Shown here piece after piece: positions 21,350 to 33,855 of a stretch of 64,000 nucleotides of DNA. Position 1 is the stretch's first letter; each line of letters opens with the position of its first letter. The stretch comes from Acipenser ruthenus. Taxonomy: Eukaryota > Chordata > Actinopteri > Acipenseriformes > Acipenseridae. The notes beneath the pieces were generated by a model, which saw only the letters and a list, made by a program, of their open reading frames with translations, made no database searches and was not told where the DNA came from. The stretch lies in the NCBI RefSeq assembly GCF_902713425.1, contig NC_081245.1, positions 5,038,959 through 5,102,958 on the forward strand, in the 5' to 3' direction. Made by a program: the position numbers and the translations under genes.

Positions 21350-22198
21350 CCAAAGTACTGGCTCACACATGCATAGCTATGACACACACGGTTTTGCTGT
21401 TGTGTATTTTTATGAACACATTTAGGTTCATTTTTTATTCTTGAATTATATTTTTGGTTGTGCATGAATAAAACAACGATGTAGATATGATTTTTTGTCC
21501 CGACATTAAACGTTTCTCAAATGAGGCCTTTAAGGTCATTCACGGCTATTTTCTTCATTAATAATGCGCGTTATTGAACACATGTGGCGACTTTAAACCT
21601 CCCGCATTCATCACCCCGTTCTTCTCCAGCTGGTCTGAACAACCTCGCCTGCTGCTGTTGCCAGATTTCTGACAGAAAACATAGCGACCTCGTTCTTCAA
21701 AACAAGCCCAAACAAGCCCAAAACAAGCGCAACCCGTGTTAGTCTCTCAACCGCCTCTCAAAACAAGCCCAATTCCGCTTATTATAAGCGGACTGAGTAA
21801 CTGCATCATATGCCGCTGTTGATTTTATTTCCGTCTATCGAGCCACAACCCCATGACGTATTTTGAAGCTGCGCGCGCACAGTCCACCACGCGCAAGGTC
21901 TCCCAGCCGCAGTTATACCCATGTCGTCAAATCACGATACTAAGATGTCAGTCATGACGGTTGTCTACTATGATTGGTGGAGTCGCCGGGAAAAGGCGGG
22001 CACAGGCAATCTGCGAAGCAGTGTTTTTTTTCAGCAGCTTATAAAAATAATAATACAACAAATATTTCAGCAATGCTTTTTTATATATGTAATCAGATAT
22101 TTACCATAATGTAAATATATTTTAAAAGAGATTGTGAAGAAAACTTTTGTGATACTTTGTGAACAGTCTTTATTTTTTATTTTCACTTAATAAATACC
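21350..22198. other. Intergenic, no gene recognised
   Basis: Contains a short tandem of AAACAAGCCC words near 21700-21770 and otherwise unique sequence. Confidence 0.4.
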
Positions 22199-22434
22199 TA
22201 TTATTATTATTTATTTCTTAGCAGACGCCCTTATCCAGGGCGACTTACAATTGTTACAAGATATCACATTATTTTTACATACAATTCCCCATTTATACAG
22301 TTGGGTTTTTACTGGAGCAATCTAGGTAAAGTACCTTGTTCTAGGGTACAGCAGCAGTGTCCCCCACCTGGGATTGAACCCACGACCCTCCGGTCAAGAG
22401 TCCAGAGCTCTCACCACTACTCCACACTGCTGCT
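22199..22434 (-). mobile_element. SINE family 1, near full length
   Basis: Reverse orientation: the tail (TTTCTTAGCAGACGCCC) comes first and the tRNA-like head, with GGGATTGAACC as the reversed B box, ends at about 22434 in ACTCCACACTGCTGCT. Confidence 0.9.
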
Positions 22435-22664
22435 CTAATGAGCAGAGTATCGGCGGTGTGTCTTCATCTGCGTCATGATATGTGTTTGTTTATTTTTTCA
22501 GATCAGATTTGCTTACACAGAGTGGGGCCCTCACTGGCCCAGGCATCAGCCCAGCTATGGTGATTGTAAGCTGGTACACCCGTGTTGGGGCAGTGCGGCT
22601 TTGACATGGGCTGCTTATGCCCACGGTGCCCGCTCTATGCCTGCATGGGCCCAATGCTGGGTCT

Positions 22665-24343
22665 CCTGCACTTCCTGCTCATACCTGTATTTCAAGCTGC
22701 AGGTTCCTCAAGTGGGCGAGGTTGCACTGAGCTTGAGTCAAGCTTTTTAACTCCTGCAGCTTTGCTTATGAGTTGATGAAGCAGACGCATTAATGCCTGA
22801 AAGTAGATTTCTACAATTACAAACTCGATGTGACGAGTATTATTGTGACAGACACTGCAATTGTAATAAGTGTGCACGAATAAAAGCAGACACGATCACA
22901 AATCAAAACAAGAAAACACGACGTTGCGTTAGATCAGGCAGCTGTAGTACCGCTGTGCTCCACTAGGTGGAGTACCTTGGCTCACCGATAGGAACACGGT
23001 GTATTTTTTTGTCAATTAGCGTGTGTTTGCTCCTCCCTCTCCCCCGCCCCTTATTAAACACACCTGCTGTCTTTGTTAATCACGTGGCCAGGGGTTGCTC
23101 ATCAGGACACGCCCTTCGCTTCAGATGAAAGGACTCTGCACGTGATATGGAGAAGGGGCACTAAAGTGAAAGCACGAGCGAGCACGGAGCCCTTTCAAAC
23201 TACAGCAGCGGCAGAGGAGAGTTTGAGAGGGCGAGAAAGGGAAGTGGGATCGCTCCTTTTTTTTCCTTTACCAAAGCAATGTGTTTTTCTTGAACTGTTT
23301 TTACTGGAGTCCAGTGCAACAGTGAATGCAGCGGACAGAGAGAAATTGAAAGACGGTTTTTATGGTTTGTTTTGGGACTGGTCTAGGGGCTGATTCAGCC
23401 TCATTTCGGGACTGCTGCGCTGCTTTTAAGTTAATTGTTTTAAAAATATCTTTTCTCAAGTTTTAAACTGTTTGTTTTTTTAATCTAAACTGTGTTTTTA
23501 ACGGGATATTTTGTAAGTGACTTTTTAGAAGAAAGAGGATTCCAAGTAGAGTTTGTGTTGTTGTGGATTTTCACCTCGTGGTATTTGAGTCATTTTCTTT
23601 TTAAATATTAGTTTTGCACGGTCTAAATTTTGCAAGTTGTTTTTGATCAGTTATATTTTTTGGTCTTTATTTTTGTATTTGTTTTTTCTTTAATGCTATT
23701 TCGTGGATCTGTTGTTATTATTGCGCGCTACTTGTAAAAACGAACCTAAATTGCTTTAAAATAACATATCAAATAAAATCCCAATATTAACCTCGTGGTT
23801 CTGGGGCCAGGCTTTCTCATTTTTCATTGTCTTTCTGGTTTCTTGCAGGCAGGTTTTTGTTTAAGTATTTGTCCTTCATTGCACATGCTAGCTGCAGACC
23901 CGCACGGCTGAAAGGGCGTCGCTATCTACAGGGTATGCGTGTCCTTAACAAGCGATATTTACTGACAACACGTCATAACACGAGACCACGTGTTCAGCGC
24001 CGCGTATCTGCAATAACCCTTCCGCTTCCTGCTTTGCAATCACTCTGTATGTAAGCTGCACTCAATCGATACACTCGAGTTCAGTCACACCCTCGCGATG
24101 CTCATTCCTTCTCGTTCGCGTCGGTACACTGCGTAACCTAACGGGGAATATTATGTTACAGTTTACTGTATTATTGAGCTTCTTCAGATAATGACTCTTC
24201 TCCTGTGACTTCTGTCTTTCCTTAAGGCTTGTTTAAATGCTCGCTCTTCACCCTGGTCAGCTTCTCACAGCGGTTCCAATGGATTTCATGCGTGCCGCAC
24301 AAAGTGGGGTGCAGCCCCTCAATGTCTTGTTCTGCTTCTTCAT
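22665..24343. repeat. Segmental block duplicated at 39383-42410
   Basis: Long noncoding block that recurs in the same orientation near gene D. Landmarks in both copies are CTCCTGCACTTCCTGCTCAT, TTAGATCAGGCAGCTGTAGT, CACGTGGCCAGG and GTGGTTCTGGGGCCAGGCTT. By eye the copies are nearly identical apart from small indels and insertions in the D copy. No family or coding gene was recognised. An AATAAA near 23773 hints that part may be transcribed. Here it lies downstream of C; in the other copy it lies upstream of D. Confidence 0.8.
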
Positions 24344-25194
24344 GTCGCTGTCTTCACCCTTCAACACAGCCGTGAGACTTTCACTGATGAGCCACGGAGT
24401 GGCTTCTCTACACCTGGAAACGCGTGTCACCGCCAAGCGCCGCCTCACTAACTTTCCTAACCGCACTGCGCCCCCTGGTGGCAGTGACCTGTCAGTACTC
24501 CCTTAACTTCGAATGCGAATGCTTTCGGATTCCTTCACACAGCTGCTGTGAGCGAGATCCACACGGAGATGGACAGACACCCCACACGAGGTCCAAATTA
24601 AAATATATACTTTTTATTATTAAAACAAATCATTCATTAAATCAAAGGGAGGGCAGCGAACCGATCCTTTGTGATCCGGGAGCAGTGATTTGCGGGACCG
24701 TTTCACAGCGGCCACAAAAGACACACATCCACACGATCACAATGTGCAGCTTCCAAGTTATTACAGCGATACATTTACCAATTAAATGATACAATATCCT
24801 GATCGATTCAACAACGCCGCGGACCAGCCCAGCAATCATTATTCATTCATTCATTCAGCATTGAGGGAGTTATTATTTACAGAGCTTGCAAAGCTGTAGC
24901 TGGTATAACACATCAATAGAGCATTGTGTTTAATTGAATATTATTCCAGAACGCATATTCTTTATTCAGTGTTGTTCTTTAACCAGTTCATGTTCTAGTT
25001 TTTGTAATTGTATTTCTACATGGATTCGAGGAGCTCAGACCAAACACCCGCGTCACGTGACGAGGGAGAGGGGTGGAGGAGGGTGAACATGTTCTGTTAG
25101 AATATATTTAATAGTTTTCTAAACATCGTTATATTTGTCAATTTGATCATCATTTTCTATTTAAAATGTTTATGTTCCTTTTCAATATTAATAG

Positions 25195-25232
<38 letters not shown>

Positions 25233-25261
25233 TCCCTATAGTTTATGTTGAACACATTGGG
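24344..25261 (-). other. Duplicated downstream flank of gene C
   Basis: Same elements as in A, B, D and E: CTCF-like core 24468-24481 (minus), AATAAA 24961-24966 (minus), GTCACGTGAC 25052-25061, (ATT)n 25196-25230. The homology with the B flank starts abruptly at about 24344, the junction with the 22.7-24.3 kb block. Confidence 0.7.
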
Positions 25262-27712
25262 CTAGTCCACTTTTATAACTGTCTTCACAGGGCACACTCT
25301 GAGAGGGGCAGAACAGTGAGTCCAGAAATATGGAAACATTCTCTCTGTAAATCTGTGTTTAAAAGTGTAGAGAGGTTTTCTCATATCACTGGAGTCAAAG
25401 AATGCCACCTCCCCCCCGTCACAGTCCAGCTGAACTCTGATCTTCTGGGGTTTCTTCTCCACAGTGAGTTGTGTCCATGGTGAGGTCCCTGCCCAGTACT
25501 GATCCCCCTCATCCAGGGCTATAACCCAGTATCCTGCTTCTGGGTTCCAGGTGAATCTCCCTTTCCTCTGGCTGGACTCTTTAGTCACACCCAGATACCA
25601 GTAAGTATTGCTTCCCAGTTCCACGTCCCAGCAGTGTTTCCCTGAAGTGAACCCCTCAGAGCCCAGCACACAAGCATACGTATCAAACCTCTCCGGGTTG
25701 TCAGGAAGCTGCTGCCACTCATCGCTGAGTCTCACACTTGTTAGATCCTCAGTCAGTATCAGAGCAGGGTGTGCTGTGTTGGGATCCAGAGTCACTGGAG
25801 CTGAGAGAGGAAACGAGAGACAGGTTAAGAAATGAGAACATCTACCTGCAAGCATTTTAAAAAATCATATGCTAAGAATTGTATATTTTTCTTCATAATA
25901 CACCATCTGAAATTTTTTATTCAATATCAAACATAACTTTTAATAACAGCTGTTTAAAATGTACCCATCAAAATGACTACTGCTGGCGGTTCCAGTGATA
26001 AATCAGATCCATTTAAATCTAAATCACAGAGCTCTAGAACAGAACACTGTGACACTGCTCAGCACTAACATTCTTAGAGCTCTGGGAGCATTCCAAGACA
26101 ATGGGCTGAACTCAGAGAAGTCTGTGTTCTACTGCAGTGGTTTCTTTACAAGGAGTTTCAATGCAGACCAGCATGGGATCAGAAAGCCTTCTGCTCTCTT
26201 GGAATGCTCTTCCAGCTCACCTCAATACTATGAGCAGCTCACAGTGTTTAATATTGAACTGAGAGATGATCTCTCTGATGGATACAAGTGTATTTGCTGC
26301 AGGTGTGTGCATTTCATTGTGTATTATTATTGATTGTAGAGAGCTGTATCTTGCTGCTTACACACATTGTGGACTGTGGTTATATGCACCCCCCCCCCCT
26401 CCTTTGTGATGCTCCCCACAGGACTCACTGTATTGAACAATCCCCAGCATCTTCTCCCACACTTTGTACTTCAGAGAGCCCAGGTGCTCGGCTACATCTA
26501 TCAGCGCTCCTGAAACACACTGTGGATCCTGCAGTGTGCACTCGGCTCTGCAATCATATTCAGGAGTTAGTGCTGCTCTGTGTTTGCATTCAATACAATA
26601 CAAGAGAGGAAGACAGGCCACATCTTACATACCTTCTCTGTGTGTCTTTGTACTTCTGAAACAAACAAGGACATGAATTGAGACATTATTAAAACACAAA
26701 TACCATATTTATAGAAATCAGCAGCACTGCTGTCCAGCTTTACATTTTGAACTCAGTGTTTCTCCATTAACATATTCTCTGGAGCACCAAACCAATGAGA
26801 CCCCTCTGCTGGTTTGTGGGGCTGGAGGAGGGGCATCTGCTGCCTGTTTTACCCATTTGTGGGGTAAACTTAAGAACAAACAGCAATACAAACCATGCTT
26901 GAAAAATGAATGTTAAAAATGAAGTTCAAATGTGTGTTGACATAAATGCTTGTAAAGTCCCATTCATAGTGTACTAGTGAGTGTGCATTCACAATAAGAA
27001 CATGTCACACACAGTTAAACAATCACTACCTGCAGGAAGAAGATGTCTTCAGCTTCCATCTCCTCTTCTATCACTCGGATTGTGTCTGAAAGGGATGAGA
27101 TTTCTCTTGTAAGTTTTTCAATCTTCTCTTTCATGATTCTTCCCTTTTGTTCCTCTTCCCTCCTCAGTGCAGCTATCCTGGCCTTTTCTTCATCTCGTAG
27201 AAACTGGTGAAGTTTCTCAAACTCCTCCTTTATCTGCCTCTCTGTTTGCTGGGCTTGTTTCTGTACAAGAAAAGGATCACTTTAGAGTTAGTTTGGGTGT
27301 CCAGTGAAAATGTATGTTGTGTATTGTTTCAATCACTAATCTAGTTCTCTTACCTTGATGTGCTCTGCTGTTTTATCACACTCGTTTTTAACTTTATTAA
27401 AGGTTTTCAGCTTGTCCCTCAAGGGCTTCAGCACAGTCTTGAGTTCTCCCTGAAATGCAATGAAACCCAGAGCTTGCACATCACTGTTAACACATGCCTG
27501 GCTAGTAGCAATATGAATGCAGTGTGTGAGAAATCCCCTCAGCACTGGGGTTGCCACTGGGGGCTCTCATAGCAACAAACCCCCAACTCTGGAGATTCTC
27601 TGATAGGGGCTGTGTGAGGGTTCATAAAGGTTCAGGTGTGAATTCATTATTGCACACAGACGCACTCCCCTCCCCATTCCTGTACAGCACCACCCCCACT
27701 CTGCACCCAGGA

Positions 27713-27746
<34 letters not shown>

Positions 27747-28517
27747 GCTCGCTCTCTCTGTGTTAGTTTCAATGATATTGTAATAGGATTTGTTTTTCGC
27801 TCAGACTTGTTGGGTCTTGTTGTTTAAACTGCCTCATTATAATAACTCTGTATAATATGCTGTGAAAAGAGAATACTGGTATTATTATTATTATTTATTT
27901 CTTAGCAGACGCCCTTATCCAGGGCGACTTACAATCGTAAGCAAATACATTTCACATTTTCACGTGAATATTGAATATTGTTTCACGTGAATATAGTCGC
28001 TCAGACTTGTTGGATCTTGTTGTTTAAACTGCCTCATTATAATAACTCTGTATAATATGCTGTGATAAGAGAATACTGTGTTTACATTTTCACATGAATA
28101 TTGTTTCCATACCTTATAATCCTGCGCAGCCTCCTGAACAGGACGGAGCTTGTGATTCTCATGTTTCTTTGAAGTTTGACACACAACACAGACAGCCTCT
28201 TCATCATCCAAACAGAACAGCTTCAGTTTTTCATCATGCAGACTGCAGAGTATTCCAGTAGGTGCTGGAGGATTCTGACTGCGTTCTTTTAAGAAGGACT
28301 CCACAATATTCCTGAGCTTGAAATCCACAGGAACCTCCACCATTGAAGTCCTCTTCCTGCACACGGGACACTCCCGAGCTCTCTTCTCTTTCCAGCACAG
28401 ATCCAGACATGCTTTACAGAAGCTGTGGTTACAATGAAGAGTTACAGGATCCTTGAGTATCTCACAGCACACAGCACAGGAAAGATCTGCCTCCAGAGGA
28501 GAAGTGTTTGCTGCCAT
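25262..28517 (-). CDS. trim35-like: TRIM35/A33-like E3 ubiquitin ligase, gene C
   Basis: Six coding exons on the minus strand: 28113-28517, 27354-27449, 27030-27260, 26633-26655, 26429-26547, 25262-25800, joining to 470 aa. RING ligands CAVC...CNHSFCKAC...CPVC are complete, as is the B-box2 (CSLH...C...CVVC...HENH). The coiled coil is strongly charged ([20 protein letters not shown]). PRY-SPRY begins [16 protein letters not shown]. It differs from its neighbours mainly in the RING-B-box linker ([14 protein letters not shown]) and SPRY loops. Intron 1 is short because the region holding the GA minisatellite in A, B and D is gone, and it holds a SINE-tail fragment in a local duplication. A 5' noncoding exon probably ends at 29681 (donor), with its acceptor next to 28557. 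An ISRE-like site lies just upstream at 29753-29766, suggesting interferon control. Counterpart of gene G. No defect is seen. Confidence 0.92.
27840..28080. repeat. Local duplication in intron 1 of C with SINE tail
   Basis: The stretch CTCAGACTTGTTGG...CTGTATAATATGCTGTGA occurs twice (about 27799-27876 and 27999-28078). Between them is a minus-strand SINE/L2 tail (27879-27952, TTTCTTAGCAGACGCCC). This looks like an insertion accompanied by duplication of the flanking intron. Confidence 0.75.
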
Positions 28518-28519
28518 TT

Positions 28520-29047
28520 CTGCACAAAGCTGCTCCTGCCTTGCTCTCTGTCAGGACCTGCAGATTAGAAACGAGTCAGCAGTCATGAGTCTCCATTAGC
28601 AGCACTACCTTACCACTGACTTTAACCTGGAGAGAAGTTTATTTTGTAGAATTGCTGAGTCTGCACTCTTTGCATTAACATGTCTAATACAGTGTGGTGA
28701 AATGGAGCAGTCATGTATGGAACACCTCCACACAAGAGCTGTAGTTTATAATGAAAGTAAAAACTCCTCGAAAAACATAAATTTTACTTATCTAGCCTAT
28801 ACCAGACTGATCTGGTATAGACTGATAAGGTATAGATTAATGTTCATGAAACTGCTCTAGAGCCCTCTTTAATAGCGTATATATTTATATGAAATCCATT
28901 TGAAAGGCAACACACAATGTAAACAATAAAGCAGGACCAGTCTGTAATTACATGAGCCTCACAATGGAGCTGAACACAATGCGGTCTGTTCTGAGCTTAT
29001 TAACCAAACCTGGAGCTTCAATTCACTGAAACTTGTTATGCATTCCA

Positions 29048-29048
<1 letters not shown>
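28520..29048. other. Upstream flank of gene C
   Basis: Likely 5' UTR intron. Acceptor CTGCAG (minus) sits at 28558-28563. It matches the flank of G (about 57880-58400) in inverted orientation. No gene recognised. Confidence 0.55.
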
Positions 29049-29087
<39 letters not shown>

Positions 29088-29511
29088 TATTTCTTAGCAG
29101 ACGCCCTTATCCAGGGCGACTTACAATCGTAAGCAAATACATTTCAAGTGTTACAATACAAGTAATACAATAAGAGCAAGAAATACAATAACTTTTGTTC
29201 AAGCAAAGTACAAGTGTGACAAACCACAATTCAATAATACAGCAGATAATAGTGATAGTTACATCAGGATATGATTAAATACAAAGTACTACAGATTAAA
29301 CACTTGGCAGATTACAGTATTCTGAAGTACAGGATTAAATGCAGTAAAATAGGGGGCAGATAAGAGCAAAATAAAGCACATTTACATGAAGGGTGATAGT
29401 GTCCCAGGATACAAACAGAGGAGTTCTACAGGTGCTGTTTGAAGAGGTGAGTCTTAAGGAGGCGCCGGAATGTGGTCAGGGACTGGGCAGTCCTGACATC
29501 TGTAGGATTTG
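29049..29511 (-). mobile_element. L2-type LINE 3' fragment
   Basis: It starts with an (ATT)n tail and the same TTTCTTAGCAGACGCCC tail used by the SINEs, then about 400 bp not found in the SINEs, ending near GTCAGGGACTGGGCAGTCCT. This is what a truncated L2-like LINE supplying the SINE tail would look like. The mirrored locus at about 57890-57900 is empty (ACACACAAATGGAATG). Confidence 0.7.
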
Positions 29512-29680
29512 TGTGTGTTTAACAAATAAACTAACTCCACTTTACTCTATACTAATTATCAACTCTCCACATTAAAATGAACAGCCCGTCCGTATTGCTT
29601 TACGCGTTATAATTCATTATTATAGAGTTTTAAATTAACATGACAAAGTGAAGGTCGGTTAAACCCAACAGAGTTCTAAC

Positions 29681-29766
29681 CTGTATTTTGAAAGCAGGGT
29701 CTGGAACTCTGAGGATGTCCGTGCAGTCCGGGTGTGCAGAGCCGAGCAAAATGAAAAACGAAACTG
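29681..29766 (-). promoter_or_regulatory. Probable promoter and 5' noncoding exon of gene C with ISRE-like site
   Basis: On the minus strand CAGTTTCGTTTTTC (29753-29766) is close to the interferon-stimulated response element (AGTTTCNNTTTC type). About 30 bp downstream starts a candidate noncoding exon ending in CAG|GTTAGA (exon edge 29681). The G copy keeps a TATAAAG (57627-57633) and the same donor (exon end 57724), but its ISRE core is altered. Confidence 0.45.
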
Positions 29767-29769
29767 TCA

Positions 29770-30180
29770 GCTTTACACTGGTACACAAGCGAGTGGGGCG
29801 GCAGAGGAACAAGACCCTGGAATGTGGGCGTGGAAATCTACTCAGGCTACAGGAAATTAGCAGCTTCGTTTTCTAAGAAATCACGTGGGAAAAATGGAAA
29901 TGCAGTACAGATACATTATGAACCTCCCAGCTGCCACACCCGTCGTTTCCACGTGGGGCGCTATCATGTGAATTTGCCGTGCGCGGCAGAGCGCCGTGAA
30001 CAGAGTCTGAAGCGTCTGCAAAGCAGCACACAGTATTGTATCGTTCTACAGTAATCCCATTGACGTAATAATCTCAGTAAAACAGTGTAGTTCTGATTTT
30101 TGACGGTAGATGGCAGCATTGCCTAAGAAATGATCCAGTGTTAGCCTGGGGGGTAGACGCACTGTTTTTGGTGAAACGCC
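29770..30180. other. GC-box-bearing upstream region of C
   Basis: Contains GGGGCGG and GTGGGCGTGG words and matches 57160-57625 in inverted orientation. A short GTAGATGGCAGC stretch near 30108 (mirrored near 57163) is a weak CTCF-like match. Confidence 0.4.
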
Positions 30181-33179
30181 CATTTTTTACACTCCGTCTA
30201 CATTGTCATTTATCTTGAATAGCAGCCGAATTTATTTCTTCCCGATACGTCATCGTTTAATGTTCCTGACGCAGCTTTTGCTTTTACTGCGTCTGCGTGC
30301 GCACTCCAGCGAAACAGCAGCTCGAGCTGGACTGAAATTGACAAACGTCACCAGGAACTGAAATTGACGCGACAACTGGTAGAGGGCGAGTTCATTTCAT
30401 TTTTTTTAAAGAATGTTATCACATAATAATAACACGTGTTGATTCAGATCAACATTTCTAAAATGAACCGAGTGAAAATTAGTATAAGAGCTGATCTTGT
30501 TTTTTCCCTTACAAACACACAAACACACAAGCACAAACACACACACAAGCACACACACAAACACAGAAACAAACAAACAAACACACAAACAGATTCGATG
30601 TAAAATAGCATTTGCTCCAAACAGCCACTGCGTTCCGAGCAAGACCTCTCGATATGCTGAAAATAACTGTGAAAGCGCAGAATACAAAGCGAAACGTGTT
30701 TAATAGCATCTCCGTGTTTACAAAGACACCGCGCGTCTATTTTACTATAGGCTATAATATAAAGTCTTCCGTTCTTCACTGTATTGCATACAAATTGCCG
30801 TGATGTTTTTTATGTGTGACTCTCTATATTGTCTGATTTTTAATTTTAATTTCTTTCTTTTTTAAATGTTATGCATGTAACCCCACTCTAGTCACTCTGA
30901 GCTAGCAGAGCACAAACATGCAATATTTAGAACTTATTTACTTGTCCGAGTACCTGATGTTGATTGTGGTTTACAGTAGTACGCATACAAGAAGATCCTG
31001 GTTCCCAGTGGTTGATGGTGAGCTGACTGGTATTGCCCTATTCTAAATGCAGATACCTTCAAGAATGAATAACAATGAGTATGGTGCGGTGCCTCCACCT
31101 GGATAATACTGTACACTTTAAAATAATGTGCCCTTGTTGTATTTCCTAGGAAATTGAAATAACTGCCCCTCTTTATTTCAGCAGTAATATGCAGCAATAT
31201 ATTTAAACAGTTAAATACCCACATCCAACTCCAATGAAGCACAGATTTTATTGTACCTGGGGGAAATAAATAAAAAATAATATACCCAACTTAGTGACAA
31301 CGGGCACTAGCGCATTAAATAAGTAAATATCTGGGTAGTTAATTGGTTAAATGCATTTGTTTCAACTAGTTTTAATTGTCAAAATCAAGACTTAAGAATA
31401 ACCCCAGTGAAAAAAATAATAATACATTTAGAAATTATATTGGTTTGTTTTTTGATACCAGATCAAAACTCTATAATGTGGGTACTGTAGTAATGAAAGA
31501 AAAATAAGACACTCTTATTTTTAATAGCTTCTAGTAAACCAACTTTTCCTAAATTAAACAATTACATACACCTTAGATACCATATTACATTCAAAAAGAA
31601 AACAAACACAAGTCCAACGCCATGCAAACTCGTGTAAACTTTGTTCCTTTTGATTTATATAGCGCTAGTATAACTCGTTGAGGTCCATACTGTCCTTGTA
31701 TTATTGATTTCCCGTTGGTGCACATAAACATTAAACAGTTGCTTTCACCCACCTCGTGGTTTTTTTCTCAGTCCTGAGGGGGGCGTTTTAATCTTTTAAT
31801 TGACATATCAATACACAGCAAACTCTTGCGCTTTCCTTTTTTCATGTTTGCTGCTCACGAATTTCCTTGGTAGATGCTGCGGATAGGAGCAGACAAACGG
31901 CACGGCGTTCCTGAGAGATTGCACAGGCAGGTTGCAGGTAAACTTCAGTCCGATGCCTTGCAGCACAAAGACACGCGGCTCTTTGGAGCATGCGCCAACA
32001 AACTGGAATTACCCTAATCGGGCCGTCAAGCAAGCTCGGACTGGACTTGCTTCAGTCCCAGCTGCTAATTAATTCCATTTAAACCAACACGGTGTTAGTC
32101 GTGATATAATTAACCGGCGTTTGCAGTTCTAACTCATACTGTTGAAGCTGTACTATGTTGAAACGCTAACGTCTTTTTTAATTTTTATTATTCTTAACGC
32201 ACTGTGTCGTCTTCATAAAACAGGGGCCATCTGCCTAGTCCCCCTTGTTCTTTTTCTTAACCGCCTCAACATAAACTCAACAACAAAGCCAAGAGGAATA
32301 ACCCAGTTTTGGGCGGAGCTTATCCTTATAAGGCCGTCTGTCAAAGGTGGGACGTACAGGCGATTCTCCTTCCTGATTGGTGCTCTGCATTGATTGACAC
32401 GCTGCAGTGTAAAGTTCAATCCCTTTGAGCGCGAAATTGCATTACGGGGCGTGTAGTTTGTCTAATGCAGTTAATAATAACAATGGCCACAATCGCAGAT
32501 TTTTAAAGGGGAGTTCATGCATACATCTCAACACGATGGCTCTGCGCTTTATTGAGTGTTGTAGAGGTGGAATTTGCAATATATTCTGGTAGGCTCCCGT
32601 TTTGTTTTTTTGTTGTTTTGATAGTAAGTTATTTTTCGATTTTTATTTTTTTTTGTACTTCTAGGGTATTTTTTTTTATTATTATGATTTGCTAAAAGCG
32701 TTCATTTTTGGAAATTACTGCAGGCTGCAGTAACTTCGGGTTTCTATAAAATAAAAGCATTTCGAGTCTCACTTGAGCAACGCATAAACCTTCAACAGAT
32801 GTGATTGTGTTTGTTTTTAGCCTTTGTACACATTTTGGGGGTTTTGCGTTTTAAGCCCGTGTTATTTAAATGGAGTGATTAAAACATCGAATTTCAAGGG
32901 AGAAACCCCCGCGATATTTTTTTTTTCAGTTAAAAACCAATTAGTTTAGATGAAGACATTCTGACGGTGTTAACATGTTTCCAGCAGACCTGCTCAGATC
33001 CTCTCTAAACATGTCAATCAGGTTTAATTTGAGTTTTAAATATTTTGTTTTTAGATATTAGAATATTGCAAAATTTGGAGAAGATTCTATCTGGCTCGGC
33101 ATGCAGCAATAACACTTCTTCAAATGGATGTGTGCTATTAGTGTGGAGGCCATATTGTGGTCATACTGAGGACTTGAAT
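30181..33179. other. C-D intergenic region, no gene recognised
   Basis: Mostly AT-rich unique sequence. Includes a CA/CAAA-rich simple repeat at about 30511-30592. A CArG box CCTTATAAGG is at 32324-32333 with ATTGG near 32376, possibly a promoter. No open frame with a recognisable family was found. Confidence 0.4.
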
Positions 33180-33777
33180 GAACGGAGTTCCTTTGCTCTT
33201 GTATTGAACGGAGTTCCTTTGCTCTTGTATTGAACGGAGATCTTTTGCTCTTGTATTGAACGGAGATCCTTTGCTCTTGTATTGAACGGAGTTCCTTTGC
33301 TCTTGTATTGAACGGAGTTCCTTTGCTCTTGTATTGAACGGAGTTCCTTTGCTCTTGTATTGAACGGAGTTCCTTTGCTCTTGTATTGAACGGAGATCCT
33401 TTGCTCTTGTATTGAACGGAGTTCCTTTGCTCTTGTTTTGAACGGAGTTCCTTTGCTCTTGTATTGAACGGAGTTCCTTTGCTCTTGTATTGAACGGAGT
33501 TCCTTTGCTCTTGTTTTGAACGGAGTTCCTTTGCTCTTGTATTGAACGGAGTTCCTTTGCTCTTGTATTGAACGGAGATCCTTTGCTCTTGTATTGAACG
33601 GAGTTCCTTTGCTCTTGTATTGAACGGAGTTCCTTTGCTCTTGTATTGAACGGAGATCCTTTGCTCTTGTATTGAACGGAGTTCCTTTGCTCTTGTATTG
33701 AACGGAGTTCCTTTGCTCTTGTATTGAACGGAGTTCCTTTGCTCTTGTATTGAACGGAGATCCTTTGCTCTTGTATT
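33180..33777. repeat. 26-bp minisatellite, 23 copies
   Basis: Unit GAACGGAGTTCCTTTGCTCT + TGTATT, repeated in exact 26-bp steps; 598 bp = 23 x 26. Recurrent variants are GAGATCC for GAGTTCC and TGTTTT for TGTATT. Minus-strand frames stay open (repeating SVQYKSKGTPFNTRAKELRS) only because the unit lacks stops there. Confidence 0.97.
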
Positions 33778-33855
33778 GTGCTTCACTGGGCGTGTCAAAG
33801 GATAGCAGTGTGCCATCCGGAGATGTCCTGCAGTGTGTTGATGCCATCCTTTCTA

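Noticed and set aside
22900-24100. Duplicated block read as a retroelement terminal repeat or a gene
   Set aside because: No primer-binding site, matching second end or coding part was found. Two direct copies alone are explained by segmental duplication.
30406-30779. Val/Cys-rich frames over a CA repeat
   Set aside because: Low-complexity translation of a CA-type simple repeat.
33058-33847. Two frames of 228-252 codons with repeating SKGTPFNTRAKEL
   Set aside because: Translation of the 26-bp minisatellite. They are open only because the unit lacks stops on that strand.
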